In this document: positions 51,694-62,925 of the stretch, one piece after another | Layout of the letters: every line of letters begins with the position of its first letter | Numbering within the stretch: the stretch's first letter is position 1 | The notes under the pieces: generated by a model | Databases searched by the model: none | The model's input: the letters and a program-made list of their open reading frames with translations, nothing else | What the model was told of the DNA's origin: nothing | Translations under genes and position numbers: made by a program | Source of the DNA: Comamonadaceae bacterium G21597-S1 | Lineage (GTDB): Bacteria; Pseudomonadota; Gammaproteobacteria; Burkholderiales; Burkholderiaceae_C | NCBI GenBank assembly: GCA_027214345.1 | Contig: JAPWHR010000003.1 | Span: forward strand, 248,001-312,000 | Direction of reading: 5' to 3' | Length of the DNA stretch: 64,000 bases

Positions 51694-52581
51694 TCAGAAC
51701 ACGTCGTGCCACACCGTGTGGAAGATGTTCACGAAGTCGCGTTCGGTGACCGACATCGGTCGGTAGCGGTTGCGCACCACGCGCACCTCCATCTGCTCCT
51801 CAGACTGGAACGGGCGCACCTCCAGGCCTGAAAGCAGCCCGCCGGCAATGGATACCTGGTCGACCACGGCGATGCCGACGCCCGCCTGTGCGAACCAGCA
51901 GGCGGTGGTCGAACTGGTGCAGTCGAGTTCCAGATGGATCTCGGCCACCGCTGCGCCGAAGGCACGGCGCAGCGTCTGGCCGAACGGCGTCGATGCGGGC
52001 GACGAGATCACGCGCTCGCCCGCCAGGTCGCGTGCGGTGATGCGCTTCTTGCGCGCCAGGCGATGGTCACTGCGCATGACGCAGGCCAGCCGGCAACGGT
52101 AGCTGCGGATGGTTGCCAGGTTGGGGTGGTCGTGCGGGCCCAGCACAATCCCCAGGTGGGACTCGCGCTGCAGCAGCTGCTGGTTCACGACATCGGGCGC
52201 GACCACGCGCACCCGGCATTGCAGGCGCGGAATCGTGGCGTACAACTCCGCGACCGAACGCGACACCAGATACGGCGCCAGGCTCGCGGTGCACACCAGG
52301 CGCAACGCAGCCTGCTGCGGCCGGCCCAGCGCGCGGCTGACATCGCGCACCGCCTCCACGCCGATCCAGAGCCGGTCGATCTCCTCGTACAGCTGCTGCG
52401 CCTCCGGCGTGGGAATGAGCCGGCCGCGCACGCGCTCGAACAGCACCAGCCCGCTCGCCTTGCCGGCCTGGGCCAGCACCTTGCTGATCGCCGGTGCCGA
52501 GACATGCAGGAGGTCCGCGGCGCTGCTGACGCCACCAGAGAGCATCACCGCACGAAACACTTCCATCTGCCGCAGATTCAT
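51694..52581 (-). CDS. LysR family transcriptional regulator
   Basis: A 295-residue protein from ATG 52581. The N-terminal helix-turn-helix is classical: MNLRQMEVFRAVMLSGGVSSAADLLHVSAPAISKVLAQAGKASGLVLFERVRGRL. The C-terminal co-inducer-binding domain (~90-295) shows YLVSRSVAELYATIP, LGIVLGPHDH and the hinge region typical of LysR proteins. It is divergent from the aldo/keto reductase gene and converges on the IclR gene, whose stop is 11 bases away. It is a likely activator of the reductase/Bug/UGSC-like set. Confidence 0.9.
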   Translation of the reverse strand: MNLRQMEVFRAVMLSGGVSSAADLLHVSAPAISKVLAQAGKASGLVLFERVRGRLIPTPEAQQLYEEIDRLWIGVEAVRDVSRALGRPQQAALRLVCTASLAPYLVSRSVAELYATIPRLQCRVRVVAPDVVNQQLLQRESHLGIVLGPHDHPNLATIRSYRCRLACVMRSDHRLARKKRITARDLAGERVISSPASTPFGQTLRRAFGAAVAEIHLELDCTSSTTACWFAQAGVGIAVVDQVSIAGGLLSGLEVRPFQSEEQMEVRVVRNRYRPMSVTERDFVNIFHTVWHDVF

Positions 52582-52594
52582 GGCCGGATTCTAG

Positions 52595-52609
52595 TTAACC
52601 TGCGGTTCA
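52595..52609. promoter_or_regulatory. Candidate LysR binding site
   Basis: The 15-base motif TTAACC-TGC-GGTTCA contains the inverted repeat AACC/GGTT. It lies in the 133-base gap between the LysR start (52581) and the reductase start, close to the LysR gene, as autoregulatory LysR sites usually do. Confidence 0.35.
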
Positions 52610-52714
52610 CACCGGGCGCAATCTTTTCATTTGACCCTCTTCCATCATTCTGTGAACATGCGGCCGCACCACCCCAGCAACGTCGCTCAACGATCGCGGC
52701 GCAGGAGACACCCT

Positions 52715-53827
52715 TTGAGCGCTTCCCCCACACCCACTCCCGCCAACGTGACGGCCATCGGACTGGCGCAGGCCCCCGGCAATGGCATGCAATACCGCAA
52801 CGTCGGAACCTCCGGGCTGCGTGCCTCGGCGATCGGCGTCGGCTGTTATCCGTTCGGTGGTTTCCTGGATGCCGCGCGCTCGCTGGCGGTCGTGCATGCC
52901 GCGCTGGATCTCGGCATCAACTACTTCGACACCGCCAACAGCTATGGTGTGGGCAAGTCGGAAGCGTTTCTCGGCGCGGCGCTCGAAGGCGGTCTTCGCC
53001 ACGACGCCATCATCGCCACCAAGTTCGGCAACCGGATGGCGCCGGGGCCCAACGACGTGGGCGCATCGCGCGCCTCGATCATCCGTGCCTGCGAGGCCAG
53101 CCTGCGGCGCCTGAAGACCGACTACATCGACCTGTACCAGTTGCACTGGCCGGATCGCCGCACACCCATCGAGGAGACACTGCGCGCCCTCGACGACCTG
53201 GTGCGCGCCGGCAAGGTCCGCTATATCGGGGCGTCGAACCTGTTCGAGTGGGAACTCTGCGCCGCACACCACATCGCCGAAGCCCATGGGCTGCACCGCT
53301 TCATCTCGGCGCAGGATTTCTACAACCTGCTGTATCGGGATATCGAGAAGCGGATGGAACCGTTCTGCGTCCAGTACGGCATCGGCATGACCTCCTACTT
53401 TCCCCTGGCCGGCGGCTTGCTCACCGGCGTTTATCAGCGTGACGTGCCGGCACCGCAGGGAACCCGCGCCGCCTCCAGCCCTTCGACCGCGACCTGGCAG
53501 ACGCCGCGCAACTGGGATGTGCAGGAACAGCTGGCCGCATTCGCGCGTGAACGCGGCTGGACGCTGCCGCAGATGTCGCTGGCGTGGCTGCTGTCGCGAC
53601 CGGCCATGTTCACGGTGATCGCCGGCGCAGACGATCCGGCCCAATTGCGTGACAACGTGGGCGCGCTCGACATCCGCTTCACGCAGGACGACCTGACCGA
53701 GATCGACCGCATCACGCTGGTGGACGAAGACCGCAGCGTCGCACCGGTGTACCGCAACCTGCGACCGGAAAAGGTCCACGAACATGCGTCGCGCCAACGC
53801 GCGCTCACCCAACGCGGCGAGCCGTGA
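52715..53827 (+). CDS. Aldo/keto reductase
   Basis: A 370-residue enzyme. I prefer the TTG at 52715, with GGAG eight bases upstream; ATG 52787 (MQYRNVGTSGLRAS) is the conserved family start but lacks a ribosome site. The TIM-barrel AKR core follows: NYFDTANSYGVGKSEAFLG with catalytic Asp and Tyr, ATKFGN with Lys, YQLHWPD with His, YIGASNLFEWE and VIAGADDPAQLRDNV for NADPH binding. These tetrad residues are all present. AKR enzymes reduce aldehydes and ketones. It is the first gene of a plus-strand set with the Bug receptor and UGSC-like protein. Confidence 0.88.
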   Translation: MSASPTPTPANVTAIGLAQAPGNGMQYRNVGTSGLRASAIGVGCYPFGGFLDAARSLAVVHAALDLGINYFDTANSYGVGKSEAFLGAALEGGLRHDAIIATKFGNRMAPGPNDVGASRASIIRACEASLRRLKTDYIDLYQLHWPDRRTPIEETLRALDDLVRAGKVRYIGASNLFEWELCAAHHIAEAHGLHRFISAQDFYNLLYRDIEKRMEPFCVQYGIGMTSYFPLAGGLLTGVYQRDVPAPQGTRAASSPSTATWQTPRNWDVQEQLAAFARERGWTLPQMSLAWLLSRPAMFTVIAGADDPAQLRDNVGALDIRFTQDDLTEIDRITLVDEDRSVAPVYRNLRPEKVHEHASRQRALTQRGEP

Positions 53828-54029
53828 CAACGCGACGCCGAGCCTTCGCCGATCGGCACACCGCCATCAATCGCATGGCATCGTCGCCCGCCAGCGTTAA
53901 CCCCAGGCTAATGAGCAGCACGATCTTTTCAATTGCCAGTGGGCCGGGCGCTCCGAATAATGGTTTTGAGCGGGACGCCTCTGTTCCTGCCAGTCGCCCA
54001 GCGACGACACAAGACCAGGAGACACACGC

Positions 54030-55010
54030 ATGACCGACATTCGCAAACGGCGGCTGAGCACCGCCATCGCCATGGCACCCCTTGCCGCCCTCGGATTCCC
54101 CGCGCTGGTGCGCGCCCAGGACAAGACCCTCTCGGTGGTACTGACCGTACCGGCCGGCACGTCGCTCGACAACATCGGTCGCACACTGGCAGAAAAAATG
54201 CGCGTCAGCCTCGGCCGCCCCGTGATCGTCGAAGCCCGGCCCGGTGGCGGGGGCGCCGTCGGCGTGCAGCACATCAAGAACGGACCCGACGACGGCTCCG
54301 TGCTGCTGCTGGCGCCGACCTCGCAGATCTCGATGCACGCCATGTTCGCCAGCACGCCGAGCTTCGAGCCGGAGAAAGACCTCAGCCCGGTGTGCGAGGT
54401 GGCTGCCTCACCGCACACCATCACGGTGAACACGGCCATGGGCGTCAACACCTTCGCGGCGTATGTCGAGCACATGCGCAAGCATCCGGAGTTGCAGTCC
54501 ATCGGAACCCCCAGCCTGGCCGGCCTTGCGACCCTGATGATCTACCAGATGAGCAAGTCGCTGAACCTCAATTTCCAGCACGTCCCCTATCGCGGCGGTC
54601 AGCCCCTGCTGGTGGACCTGCTGGGCAACCAGGTGCCGGCAGCGGGATCGGTGATGGCGGACTATCTGCCCGAGCAGCGCAACGGCCGCCTGCGCATCCT
54701 GGCCCATGCCAGCAACGAACGTTCGCCGCTGGCGCCCGACATCCCGACCTTCAAGGAGCTGGGCTACCCGTTCTACGAGGCGCGCACCACCTTTGGCTAT
54801 TTCGCCAAAAAAGGCACACCGCCCGACTTGCTGGCGGAATACGGCCGACACCTGACCGATGCCCTGCGCATGCCGGACGTGGTGGCCAAGCTCAATGGCC
54901 TGGGACTGTCCCAGATCGGCGGCACGCCCGCGGAATACGCCCAGGTGGTGCGCAGCCACGCGACCCAGTGGGGTCCCCTCATCAAGGAGTCCGGCATCAA
55001 GATCAACTGA
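54030..55010 (+). CDS. Bug-type (TTT family) periplasmic substrate-binding protein
   Basis: A 326-residue protein from ATG 54030, preceded by AGGAGAC. The signal peptide has a KRRLSTAIAM core and ends ALVRA/QDK. Motifs: LSVVLTVPAGTSLDNIGRTL, VIVEARPGGGGAVGVQHIK, DGSVLLLAP, HVPYRGGQPLLVDLLGNQVPAAGSV. It is the third Bug receptor in the window and lacks transporter partners nearby. The 202-base gap before it (53828-54029) shows no gene. It may deliver the substrate handled by the adjacent reductase or UGSC-like protein. Confidence 0.9.
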   Translation: MTDIRKRRLSTAIAMAPLAALGFPALVRAQDKTLSVVLTVPAGTSLDNIGRTLAEKMRVSLGRPVIVEARPGGGGAVGVQHIKNGPDDGSVLLLAPTSQISMHAMFASTPSFEPEKDLSPVCEVAASPHTITVNTAMGVNTFAAYVEHMRKHPELQSIGTPSLAGLATLMIYQMSKSLNLNFQHVPYRGGQPLLVDLLGNQVPAAGSVMADYLPEQRNGRLRILAHASNERSPLAPDIPTFKELGYPFYEARTTFGYFAKKGTPPDLLAEYGRHLTDALRMPDVVAKLNGLGLSQIGGTPAEYAQVVRSHATQWGPLIKESGIKIN

Positions 55011-55149
55011 CCGGTGCACGATGCACCGGACCGGCAGGGAGCAGGCCCTGGCCCAGGCCATGGGCCTGTTCGCAGTCACCACAACGGATCGTTCAATTTA
55101 CGTGCGGCAGCCGGTATAGAAGCAGGGGCTCCGCACAAGCGGAGCCCAT

Positions 55150-56943
55150 GTGAGCACTCTTCTTCAGACCGCGTCGTCACCGCAACCCGACGCAGCGCCC
55201 CCGGCCGAGTTGCCGCCGCTCGTCGATGCCTGCGCACTGGAAGCCTACCCCGGCGAAACCATGGAGCGCCGCATTGCACACGGCGACTTCGATGCGCAGG
55301 GCAAGGCCGTGCAGGTGCTCAACCCGCGGGGCACGCCGCCGGCCATCACGCTGCGGCCCATGGCGCCACGGCCGACCAGCCTCGACGGCCGCACCGTGTA
55401 CCTGGTGGATGTGCGCTTCATGAACGGCAAGTCGTTCCTGGAAGAGGTCCAGCGCGAGCTGGCCGCACGTTTGCCCCAGGTGCGCACCGTGGTGCGGCAA
55501 AAGCGCGGGGGTTACACCGAGGACGACCCCGAACTGTGGCGCGAGATCGAGGCACAGGCCGGCGTGGTGGTCATGGCGATCGGCCATTGCAGCACCTGTG
55601 CGCCCGCCGTGGCCGTGCATTGCATGAACCTGGAGGAACGCGGCATACCCACGGCTCCGCTGGTGACCACGGCCTTTCCGGATCTGGTCCGGGCGGTGAG
55701 CCGCAAGGCCGGCATGCCGCGCCTGCGCTTCACCTTCGTACCGCACCCGGTCAGCGGCAAGACGGCACCGCAGTTGCGCGACTATGTGCGCGGGCCCGAC
55801 CCCCTGACCGGCGAGACCGTGATCGACGGCATCCTGCGCGCGCTCACCGCCGCGCTGGCACCCGAAGAGTCGGAACAGGGACAATTGCAGCGACCCGTGC
55901 CCCGGCTGCTGGGCGCGGCCAGCGAGGACGATCTGCACACGCTGTTCCGCGATGCCTGGTGGACCGACGGTTTGCCCGTGGTGCTGCCAACGCCCGAGCG
56001 CGTTGCCGCCATGCTCACGGGCACGCGCCGCGCGCCGGACGAAGTGATCGGCCGCATGCGCCCGACGCAGACACAGGAAGACTGGAGCTACACCGTCGAA
56101 CAGGTCGCCGTGAACGCCGTGATGGCGGGCGCCCAGCCGGAACACCTGCCGGTGATCCTGGCGCTGGCCGCCAGCCAGCAGACCGCGCTGCACAGCTCGA
56201 CCAGCAACTTCGCGTCCATGGTGGTTGTCAACGGCCCGATCCGCCACGAGATCCGGATGAACTCCGGCGTCGGCGCGCTGGGCCCGTTCAACCACGCCAA
56301 TGCCGCGATCGGCCGGGCCTGGTCGCTGCTGTCACGCAACCTCGGCGGCGGCGCGATTCCGGGCGTGACCTACCTCGGCACGCAGGGCAATCCGCTGAAC
56401 TACAACACCATCTGCTTCGCCGAAAATGAAGAACGCAGCCCGTGGGAGCCGTTTCACGTGCAGAAGGGATTCGAACGCAACCAGAGCACGATCAGCATCT
56501 TCCGGGGCCGCACCTACAGCCACATGCTGGAGATCCGCCAGAAGACCTGGCGCCAGCAGCTGCTCAACATGGTCGGCGGCTTCACACCGGTGCCCGGTAC
56601 CGGCCTCACGCTGCTGGTGGAACCACTGGTGGCGCGCGCGCTCAAGGAGCGCGAAGGCTTTGCAACCAAGCAACAGCTGGCACAGTGGTTTCACGACAAC
56701 TCCACGCTGCCCTACGAGACATACTGGGACTACCAGCTCGTCGTCAACTACATCGAGCCGCTGGCGCGCAAGGGCGCGGAGCCCTTCGCGTCATACCTGG
56801 CGCAACCACCGGACTCACAGGTGCCACGATTCGCGGATCCCGAGAAGATCAGCACCGTGGTCGTCGGCGGCGAGAAGAATGCCTACTGGTTTGCGTCGGA
56901 CTTCTTTCATTTGACGACCTTGTCGGTGGACGACTGGCGTTGA
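55150..56943 (+). CDS. UGSC-like CxxC protein fused to a second conserved domain
   Basis: A 597-residue protein with a GTG start at 55150 (GGAG five bases upstream). Residues ~55-235 resemble the UGSC family of (seleno)proteins: the redox loop AIGHCSTCAPAVAVH has Cys147 and Cys150 where relatives have Sec-Gly-Ser-Cys, followed by LEERGIPTAPLVTTAFPDLVRA. From ~270 a second conserved domain starts with DAWWTDGLPVVLPTPERV, then VAVNAVMAGAQPEHLPVILALAA, NGPIRHEIRMNSGVGALGPFNHANAAIGRA and CFAENEERSPW. I recall that domain as a separate protein beside UGSC genes elsewhere. No stop or TGA-Sec is in the loop. Role is unknown; redox or sulfur/selenium chemistry is inferred. Confidence 0.68.
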   Translation: MSTLLQTASSPQPDAAPPAELPPLVDACALEAYPGETMERRIAHGDFDAQGKAVQVLNPRGTPPAITLRPMAPRPTSLDGRTVYLVDVRFMNGKSFLEEVQRELAARLPQVRTVVRQKRGGYTEDDPELWREIEAQAGVVVMAIGHCSTCAPAVAVHCMNLEERGIPTAPLVTTAFPDLVRAVSRKAGMPRLRFTFVPHPVSGKTAPQLRDYVRGPDPLTGETVIDGILRALTAALAPEESEQGQLQRPVPRLLGAASEDDLHTLFRDAWWTDGLPVVLPTPERVAAMLTGTRRAPDEVIGRMRPTQTQEDWSYTVEQVAVNAVMAGAQPEHLPVILALAASQQTALHSSTSNFASMVVVNGPIRHEIRMNSGVGALGPFNHANAAIGRAWSLLSRNLGGGAIPGVTYLGTQGNPLNYNTICFAENEERSPWEPFHVQKGFERNQSTISIFRGRTYSHMLEIRQKTWRQQLLNMVGGFTPVPGTGLTLLVEPLVARALKEREGFATKQQLAQWFHDNSTLPYETYWDYQLVVNYIEPLARKGAEPFASYLAQPPDSQVPRFADPEKISTVVVGGEKNAYWFASDFFHLTTLSVDDWR

Positions 56944-57099
56944 AGCGTGGGCACGGGCCGGTCACGATCGCCAGTGGTCAGGTTTGCGTCGGGGTGAGAC
57001 TTGGCATGGGCGCGATGATCCCCACAGCGTGCGCCCTCACCGTCGGCCTGCGTGAATTGCTGCAAGTGGGGCAGCAGCGTCAGCAACCCGGCAGCGGCC

Positions 57100-57987
57100 T
57101 CAGGCCCACTGCAGGCAACGCATGCCCAGCGTACCGCGCTGGAAACCCTCGAACACGGTGGCGGGAGGGCTGCTGCCGCCCGCGCCCAGCGCATAGAGAA
57201 ACGGCCAGTAGTGGTCGGGCGTCGGCACCGCCATGCGTGCCTCGCGATCCAGGGACTCGTAGGCAAGCAAGGCCTTTTCGTCGCCCGCGGCCAGCGCGGA
57301 CTTGACGGCCCGGTCGAAGTTCTGAGCCCAGGGGCGTGATGCAGCCAGGCCATCGGGGAAGTCTTCGGTCGCGCGCAGGTTGTGCACCAGGTTGCCACTG
57401 CCGACGACGAGCACCCCCATCTCGCGCAGTGCGGCCAGTTCCCGTCCCACGGCGTGGTGGAATGCTGCTGGCTTGTCGTGGTCGATGGAGACCTGGAACA
57501 CCGGCACCGACGCGTCCGGGTACAGGTGGTGCAACACCGACCAGGTTCCATGGTCCAGGCCCCACTTGTCGGTGGTGATGGCGGCGTTAGAACGGATCAG
57601 GGCGGCTGTCCGACGGGCCAGCTCCGGGTGCCCCTTGGCCGGATACTGCATCTGCTGAAGTTCGTCCGGAAAGCCCTGGAAGTCATGGATGGTGGGCGGC
57701 GCCTCGTGCGCCGTCACCCCGGTCACGCCACGGGACAACCAATGGGCCGACACAACCAGCACTGCCGTCGGTTTCGGCAGACGACGGCCCCAGCGACGCA
57801 GGGTCTGGGTGAACGCGTTGTCCGATATCGCGTTCATGGGGCTGCCATGCCCGATGAACAGCACGGGCAACCTGCCGGGCCTGGCGGCGGGAGATTTCGC
57901 CTGCTGGGCGGCGGCGAGCTTGCCCAGGGCCGCCAGCGACGCCCCAATGGCGGCGTGACGCAAGAATGTACGACGGGGTTTTTGCAT
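57100..57987 (-). CDS. DODA-type extradiol aromatic ring-opening dioxygenase with Tat-like signal
   Basis: A 295-residue protein from ATG 57987 (MQKPRRTFLRHAAIGA). Residues 1-25 look like a Tat signal: RRTFLR followed by a hydrophobic helix ending KLAAA/QQ. The LigB/YgiD-type core has the metal-site His residues in FIGHGSPMNAI, VVSAHWLS, WGLDHGTWSVL and TPDHYWPFLYALG. YgiD-like enzymes cleave catechols such as DOPA or related aromatics. The 156-base gap to the UGSC-like gene has no gene. Export of this family is unusual; the cytoplasmic version begins near PVLFIGHG. Confidence 0.85.
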   Translation of the reverse strand: MQKPRRTFLRHAAIGASLAALGKLAAAQQAKSPAARPGRLPVLFIGHGSPMNAISDNAFTQTLRRWGRRLPKPTAVLVVSAHWLSRGVTGVTAHEAPPTIHDFQGFPDELQQMQYPAKGHPELARRTAALIRSNAAITTDKWGLDHGTWSVLHHLYPDASVPVFQVSIDHDKPAAFHHAVGRELAALREMGVLVVGSGNLVHNLRATEDFPDGLAASRPWAQNFDRAVKSALAAGDEKALLAYESLDREARMAVPTPDHYWPFLYALGAGGSSPPATVFEGFQRGTLGMRCLQWA

Positions 57988-58080
57988 ATGCGGGGTCAGG
58001 GCAGCGCAGGGAGCCAGGTGAAATTGACCCAGGACGGAGCCTTGCATCCGCCGTTGGTTCCCGGAACTTTGTCTGTAGCG

Positions 58081-58125
58081 GCCAGGCCTCGTGCCGCTTG
58101 CCCGATCGGCTCGGGCAAGGCCTGG
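58081..58125. other. Nested hairpin in the DODA/TerB intergenic region
   Basis: The 326-base gap 57988-58313 contains no gene. Its main structure is an inner stem CTTGCCCGA (58097-58105) / TCGGGCAAG (58111-58119) inside an outer stem CCAGGCC / GGCCTGG. It could be a leader structure of either divergent gene, a binding site or a small RNA; which one cannot be told. Confidence 0.45.
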
Positions 58126-58313
58126 GCACCTGCGGCTTGCTCGCGAACAAACAGGGTTTTTCGAAGCATGTGGGAATTTCTTTCGGATTTACACCTCGCT
58201 TGCGCGACCATAGATTGGCAATGCCACGGCAACAGCTGATTCGCAGGATGTGTCCACCCCGGTCATCTGTGCCGCCAGGACACCCTTGCATCCACACTCC
58301 GGAAAGGTCAACC

Positions 58314-58793
58314 ATGCACAAGCATTTCTCCTCTGCACACCGTTATCCCCGCAACAGCCCACATGCCGCCGGCAGGGTCGTCGCCCTGGCGCTCATCGCC
58401 AATGGAGAAGTCAAGCCGTCTGAATGGGCCGCACTCGAATCGCAGCAAGTGCACGAACAACTCGGCCTGACAAGACAGGAATGGCATGAGGTCGTTGGCG
58501 ATCTGTATGTCGACCTTGCCAGCGCGGCCCGGTCGCTGGCCGGCGGCCTGGTCGATCAACAGGTGATCGCGCAGGTGCTGGCAGATATCGACGACCCGAC
58601 GCTGCAAAGACGTGTCATAGGCCTGTGCATGGCCGTCATCCATGCCGACCGGCAACTCGACGACGGAGAGTCTGCCGTCTTGCGCACCGCCATCGATCGC
58701 TGGGACCTGCACCCCGAAGATCAGGAGGTCATCGAACCCCTGCTCTACGGACGAGACTTTCAGGTCATGCCACGCGGCACAGGCTGGTGCTAG
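58314..58793 (+). CDS. TerB-like domain protein
   Basis: A 159-residue protein from ATG 58314, preceded by GGAAAGG. The N-terminus is His/Arg-rich. The middle and end match the TerB-like helical domain: RRVIGLCMAVIHADRQLDDGESAVLRTAIDRWDL, with the acidic DRQLDDGE loop that often binds metal. TerB-like proteins occur in tellurite-resistance and stress gene sets, but isolated members such as this one have no proven role. It converges on gyrB, leaving 33 bases. Confidence 0.7.
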   Translation: MHKHFSSAHRYPRNSPHAAGRVVALALIANGEVKPSEWAALESQQVHEQLGLTRQEWHEVVGDLYVDLASAARSLAGGLVDQQVIAQVLADIDDPTLQRRVIGLCMAVIHADRQLDDGESAVLRTAIDRWDLHPEDQEVIEPLLYGRDFQVMPRGTGWC

Positions 58794-58826
58794 CTAAACC
58801 TTGCTCGGCTCGATCAACACAAGCAA

Positions 58827-61457
<2,631 letters not shown>

Positions 61458-61553
61458 CTATCTCTGAACAATTCGTGTCACTCATGAAACGCCGAACCCG
61501 CGTGTGTGGCGGGTTCAAGCGTGCGTGCGAGCGCCTGTGCGAAAGGCGTCGCG

Positions 61554-62660
61554 TCAGATGCGCATCGGCATCACGACGTATTTGAAGGTGGTGTTGTCGG
61601 GTATCGTGAACAGAGCCGAGCTGTTGCCATCGGACAGTTCCAGCTTGACCATCTCCTGGCTCATGTTGCTGAGCGCGTCGATCAGGTAGGTCACGTTGAA
61701 ACCAATTTCGATGCTGTCGCCCGCGTAGTCGATGTCGAGCTCGTCGATCGCCTCTTCCTGCTCGGCGTTGTTGGATGCCACTCGCAAGGTACCCGGGTCG
61801 ATGTTCAGCCGCACGCCCTTGAACTTGTCGCTGGTCAGGATGGCGGTGCGCTGCAAGGTCGCCAGCAAGGCCTGGCGGCCCAGCGTGATGCTGTTCTTGT
61901 GGTTCTTCGGGATCACGCGGTTGTAGTCGGGAAACTTGCCCTCGACCAGCTTGGTCACGAATTCCATGCCGCCGAATGCGAACTTGGCCTGGTTGGATGC
62001 AAACTGCATCTCGATGGCCCCTTCGGCGTCGCTGAGCAGGCGCTGCAGTTCGATCACGGTCTTGCGCGGCAGGATCACCTCCTGGCGCGGCACCTCGGCT
62101 TCGAGCGTGACCGATGCAAATGCCAGGCGGTGGCCATCGGTGGCCACCAGGCTCAGCTGCTTGCCTTCGGCCACGAACAGGATGCCGTTGAGGTAATAGC
62201 GGATGTCGTGCACCGCCATCGCGAACGCCACCTGGCCGAGCAGGTCCTTGAGCGTCTTTTGCGGCACGCTGAACAGCGGGCCGAAACCGGGCGCTTCCTG
62301 CACCAGCGGAAAGTCTTCGGCCGGCAGGGTCTGCAGCGTGAACTTGCTCTTGCCACCCTTGAGGATGACCTTGTTCTGGCTCGACTCCAGTGCCACGGTC
62401 TGGTCGGCGGGCATGGTCCGCAGGATGTCGATCAGCTTGCGTGCACCGATGGTCGTCGTGAAGTTGCCCTTGTCGCCACCGAGTTCGGCCGCGGTGCGGA
62501 TCTGGATCTCCAGGTCGCTGGTGGTGAATTGCAATTCGCCATCGGTCTTGCGGATGAGCACGTTGGCCAGGATCGGCAGGGTATGGCGGCGCTCCACGAT
62601 GCCAGACACGGATTGCAGGACGGACAGTATCTTTTCCTGCGTTGTCTTCAATACGATCAT
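61554..62660 (-). CDS. dnaN: DNA polymerase III beta subunit (sliding clamp)
   Basis: A 368-residue protein from ATG 62660 with AGAGG five bases upstream. Three clamp domains are visible; MIVLKTTQEKILSVLQSVSGIVERRHTLPILANVLI opens the first, and the chain ends VVMPMRI as in other clamps (MPMR/L). It forms a ring around DNA, tethering the polymerase. It follows dnaA across a 265-base gap that may contain oriC. Confidence 0.97.
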   Translation of the reverse strand: MIVLKTTQEKILSVLQSVSGIVERRHTLPILANVLIRKTDGELQFTTSDLEIQIRTAAELGGDKGNFTTTIGARKLIDILRTMPADQTVALESSQNKVILKGGKSKFTLQTLPAEDFPLVQEAPGFGPLFSVPQKTLKDLLGQVAFAMAVHDIRYYLNGILFVAEGKQLSLVATDGHRLAFASVTLEAEVPRQEVILPRKTVIELQRLLSDAEGAIEMQFASNQAKFAFGGMEFVTKLVEGKFPDYNRVIPKNHKNSITLGRQALLATLQRTAILTSDKFKGVRLNIDPGTLRVASNNAEQEEAIDELDIDYAGDSIEIGFNVTYLIDALSNMSQEMVKLELSDGNSSALFTIPDNTTFKYVVMPMRI

Positions 62661-62695
62661 GTCAACCTCTTCCTCGATTTATAGATAGATATAAG

Positions 62696-62707
62696 TAGTA
62701 GTAGTAG
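62696..62707 (+). promoter_or_regulatory. TAG-repeat resembling a DnaA-trio element
   Basis: Four perfect TAG units (62696-62707) lie between an AT-rich stretch and a GC-richer spacer leading to a weak DnaA box at 62726. In characterised origins DnaA-trios are TAG-type repeats on one strand next to a DnaA box, where DnaA loads onto single strands. The orientation fits this model. Confidence 0.5.
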
Positions 62708-62725
62708 CTAAGGGTGGCACCTGGC

Positions 62726-62734
62726 TGTGGACAG
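62726..62734 (+). promoter_or_regulatory. Weak DnaA box
   Basis: TGTGGACAG differs from the consensus TGTGGATAA at two positions. It is the box nearest to the TAG-repeat. Confidence 0.45.
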
Positions 62735-62844
62735 AGGCATTTTCCCCTTTTTTATCAAGCACTTGGAAAGTGTTGAACGGTGTGCGCAACCGTGCTTCGG
62801 CGGTGCGTGCCGATTGGGTACAACTTGGTGCTTGCGGCCGACGC

Positions 62845-62853
62845 TGTGGATAA
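62845..62853 (+). promoter_or_regulatory. Perfect DnaA box
   Basis: TGTGGATAA, the exact consensus (reverse of TTATCCACA), lies 72 bases downstream of the dnaA stop on the dnaA strand, inside the intergenic region. Confidence 0.8.
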
Positions 62854-62872
62854 CTGCAAGCTTGTGCGCGAA

Positions 62873-62881
62873 CTATCCCCA
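62873..62881 (-). promoter_or_regulatory. Weak DnaA box
   Basis: CTATCCCCA on the plus strand (complement TGGGGATAG) differs from consensus at two positions. It faces the perfect box 19 bases away. Confidence 0.4.
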
Positions 62882-62925
62882 GCTTTGTCAAGCGGCCGAA
62901 ATACAGCATGGAAGGCATGACCAGG

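Larger units (their letters stand above)
62661..62925. other. oriC: dnaA-dnaN intergenic region, candidate oriC
   Basis: This 265-base gap contains an AT-rich stretch (62677-62695), a run of four TAG trinucleotides, a perfect DnaA box and two weaker boxes. That arrangement fits a bacterial unwinding origin. The gap upstream of dnaA is outside the window and may also carry origin elements. Confidence 0.55.

Noticed and set aside
55585-55602. Selenocysteine insertion in the UGSC-like protein
   Set aside because: Both positions of the loop are cysteine codons (TGC and TGT); there is no in-frame TGA.
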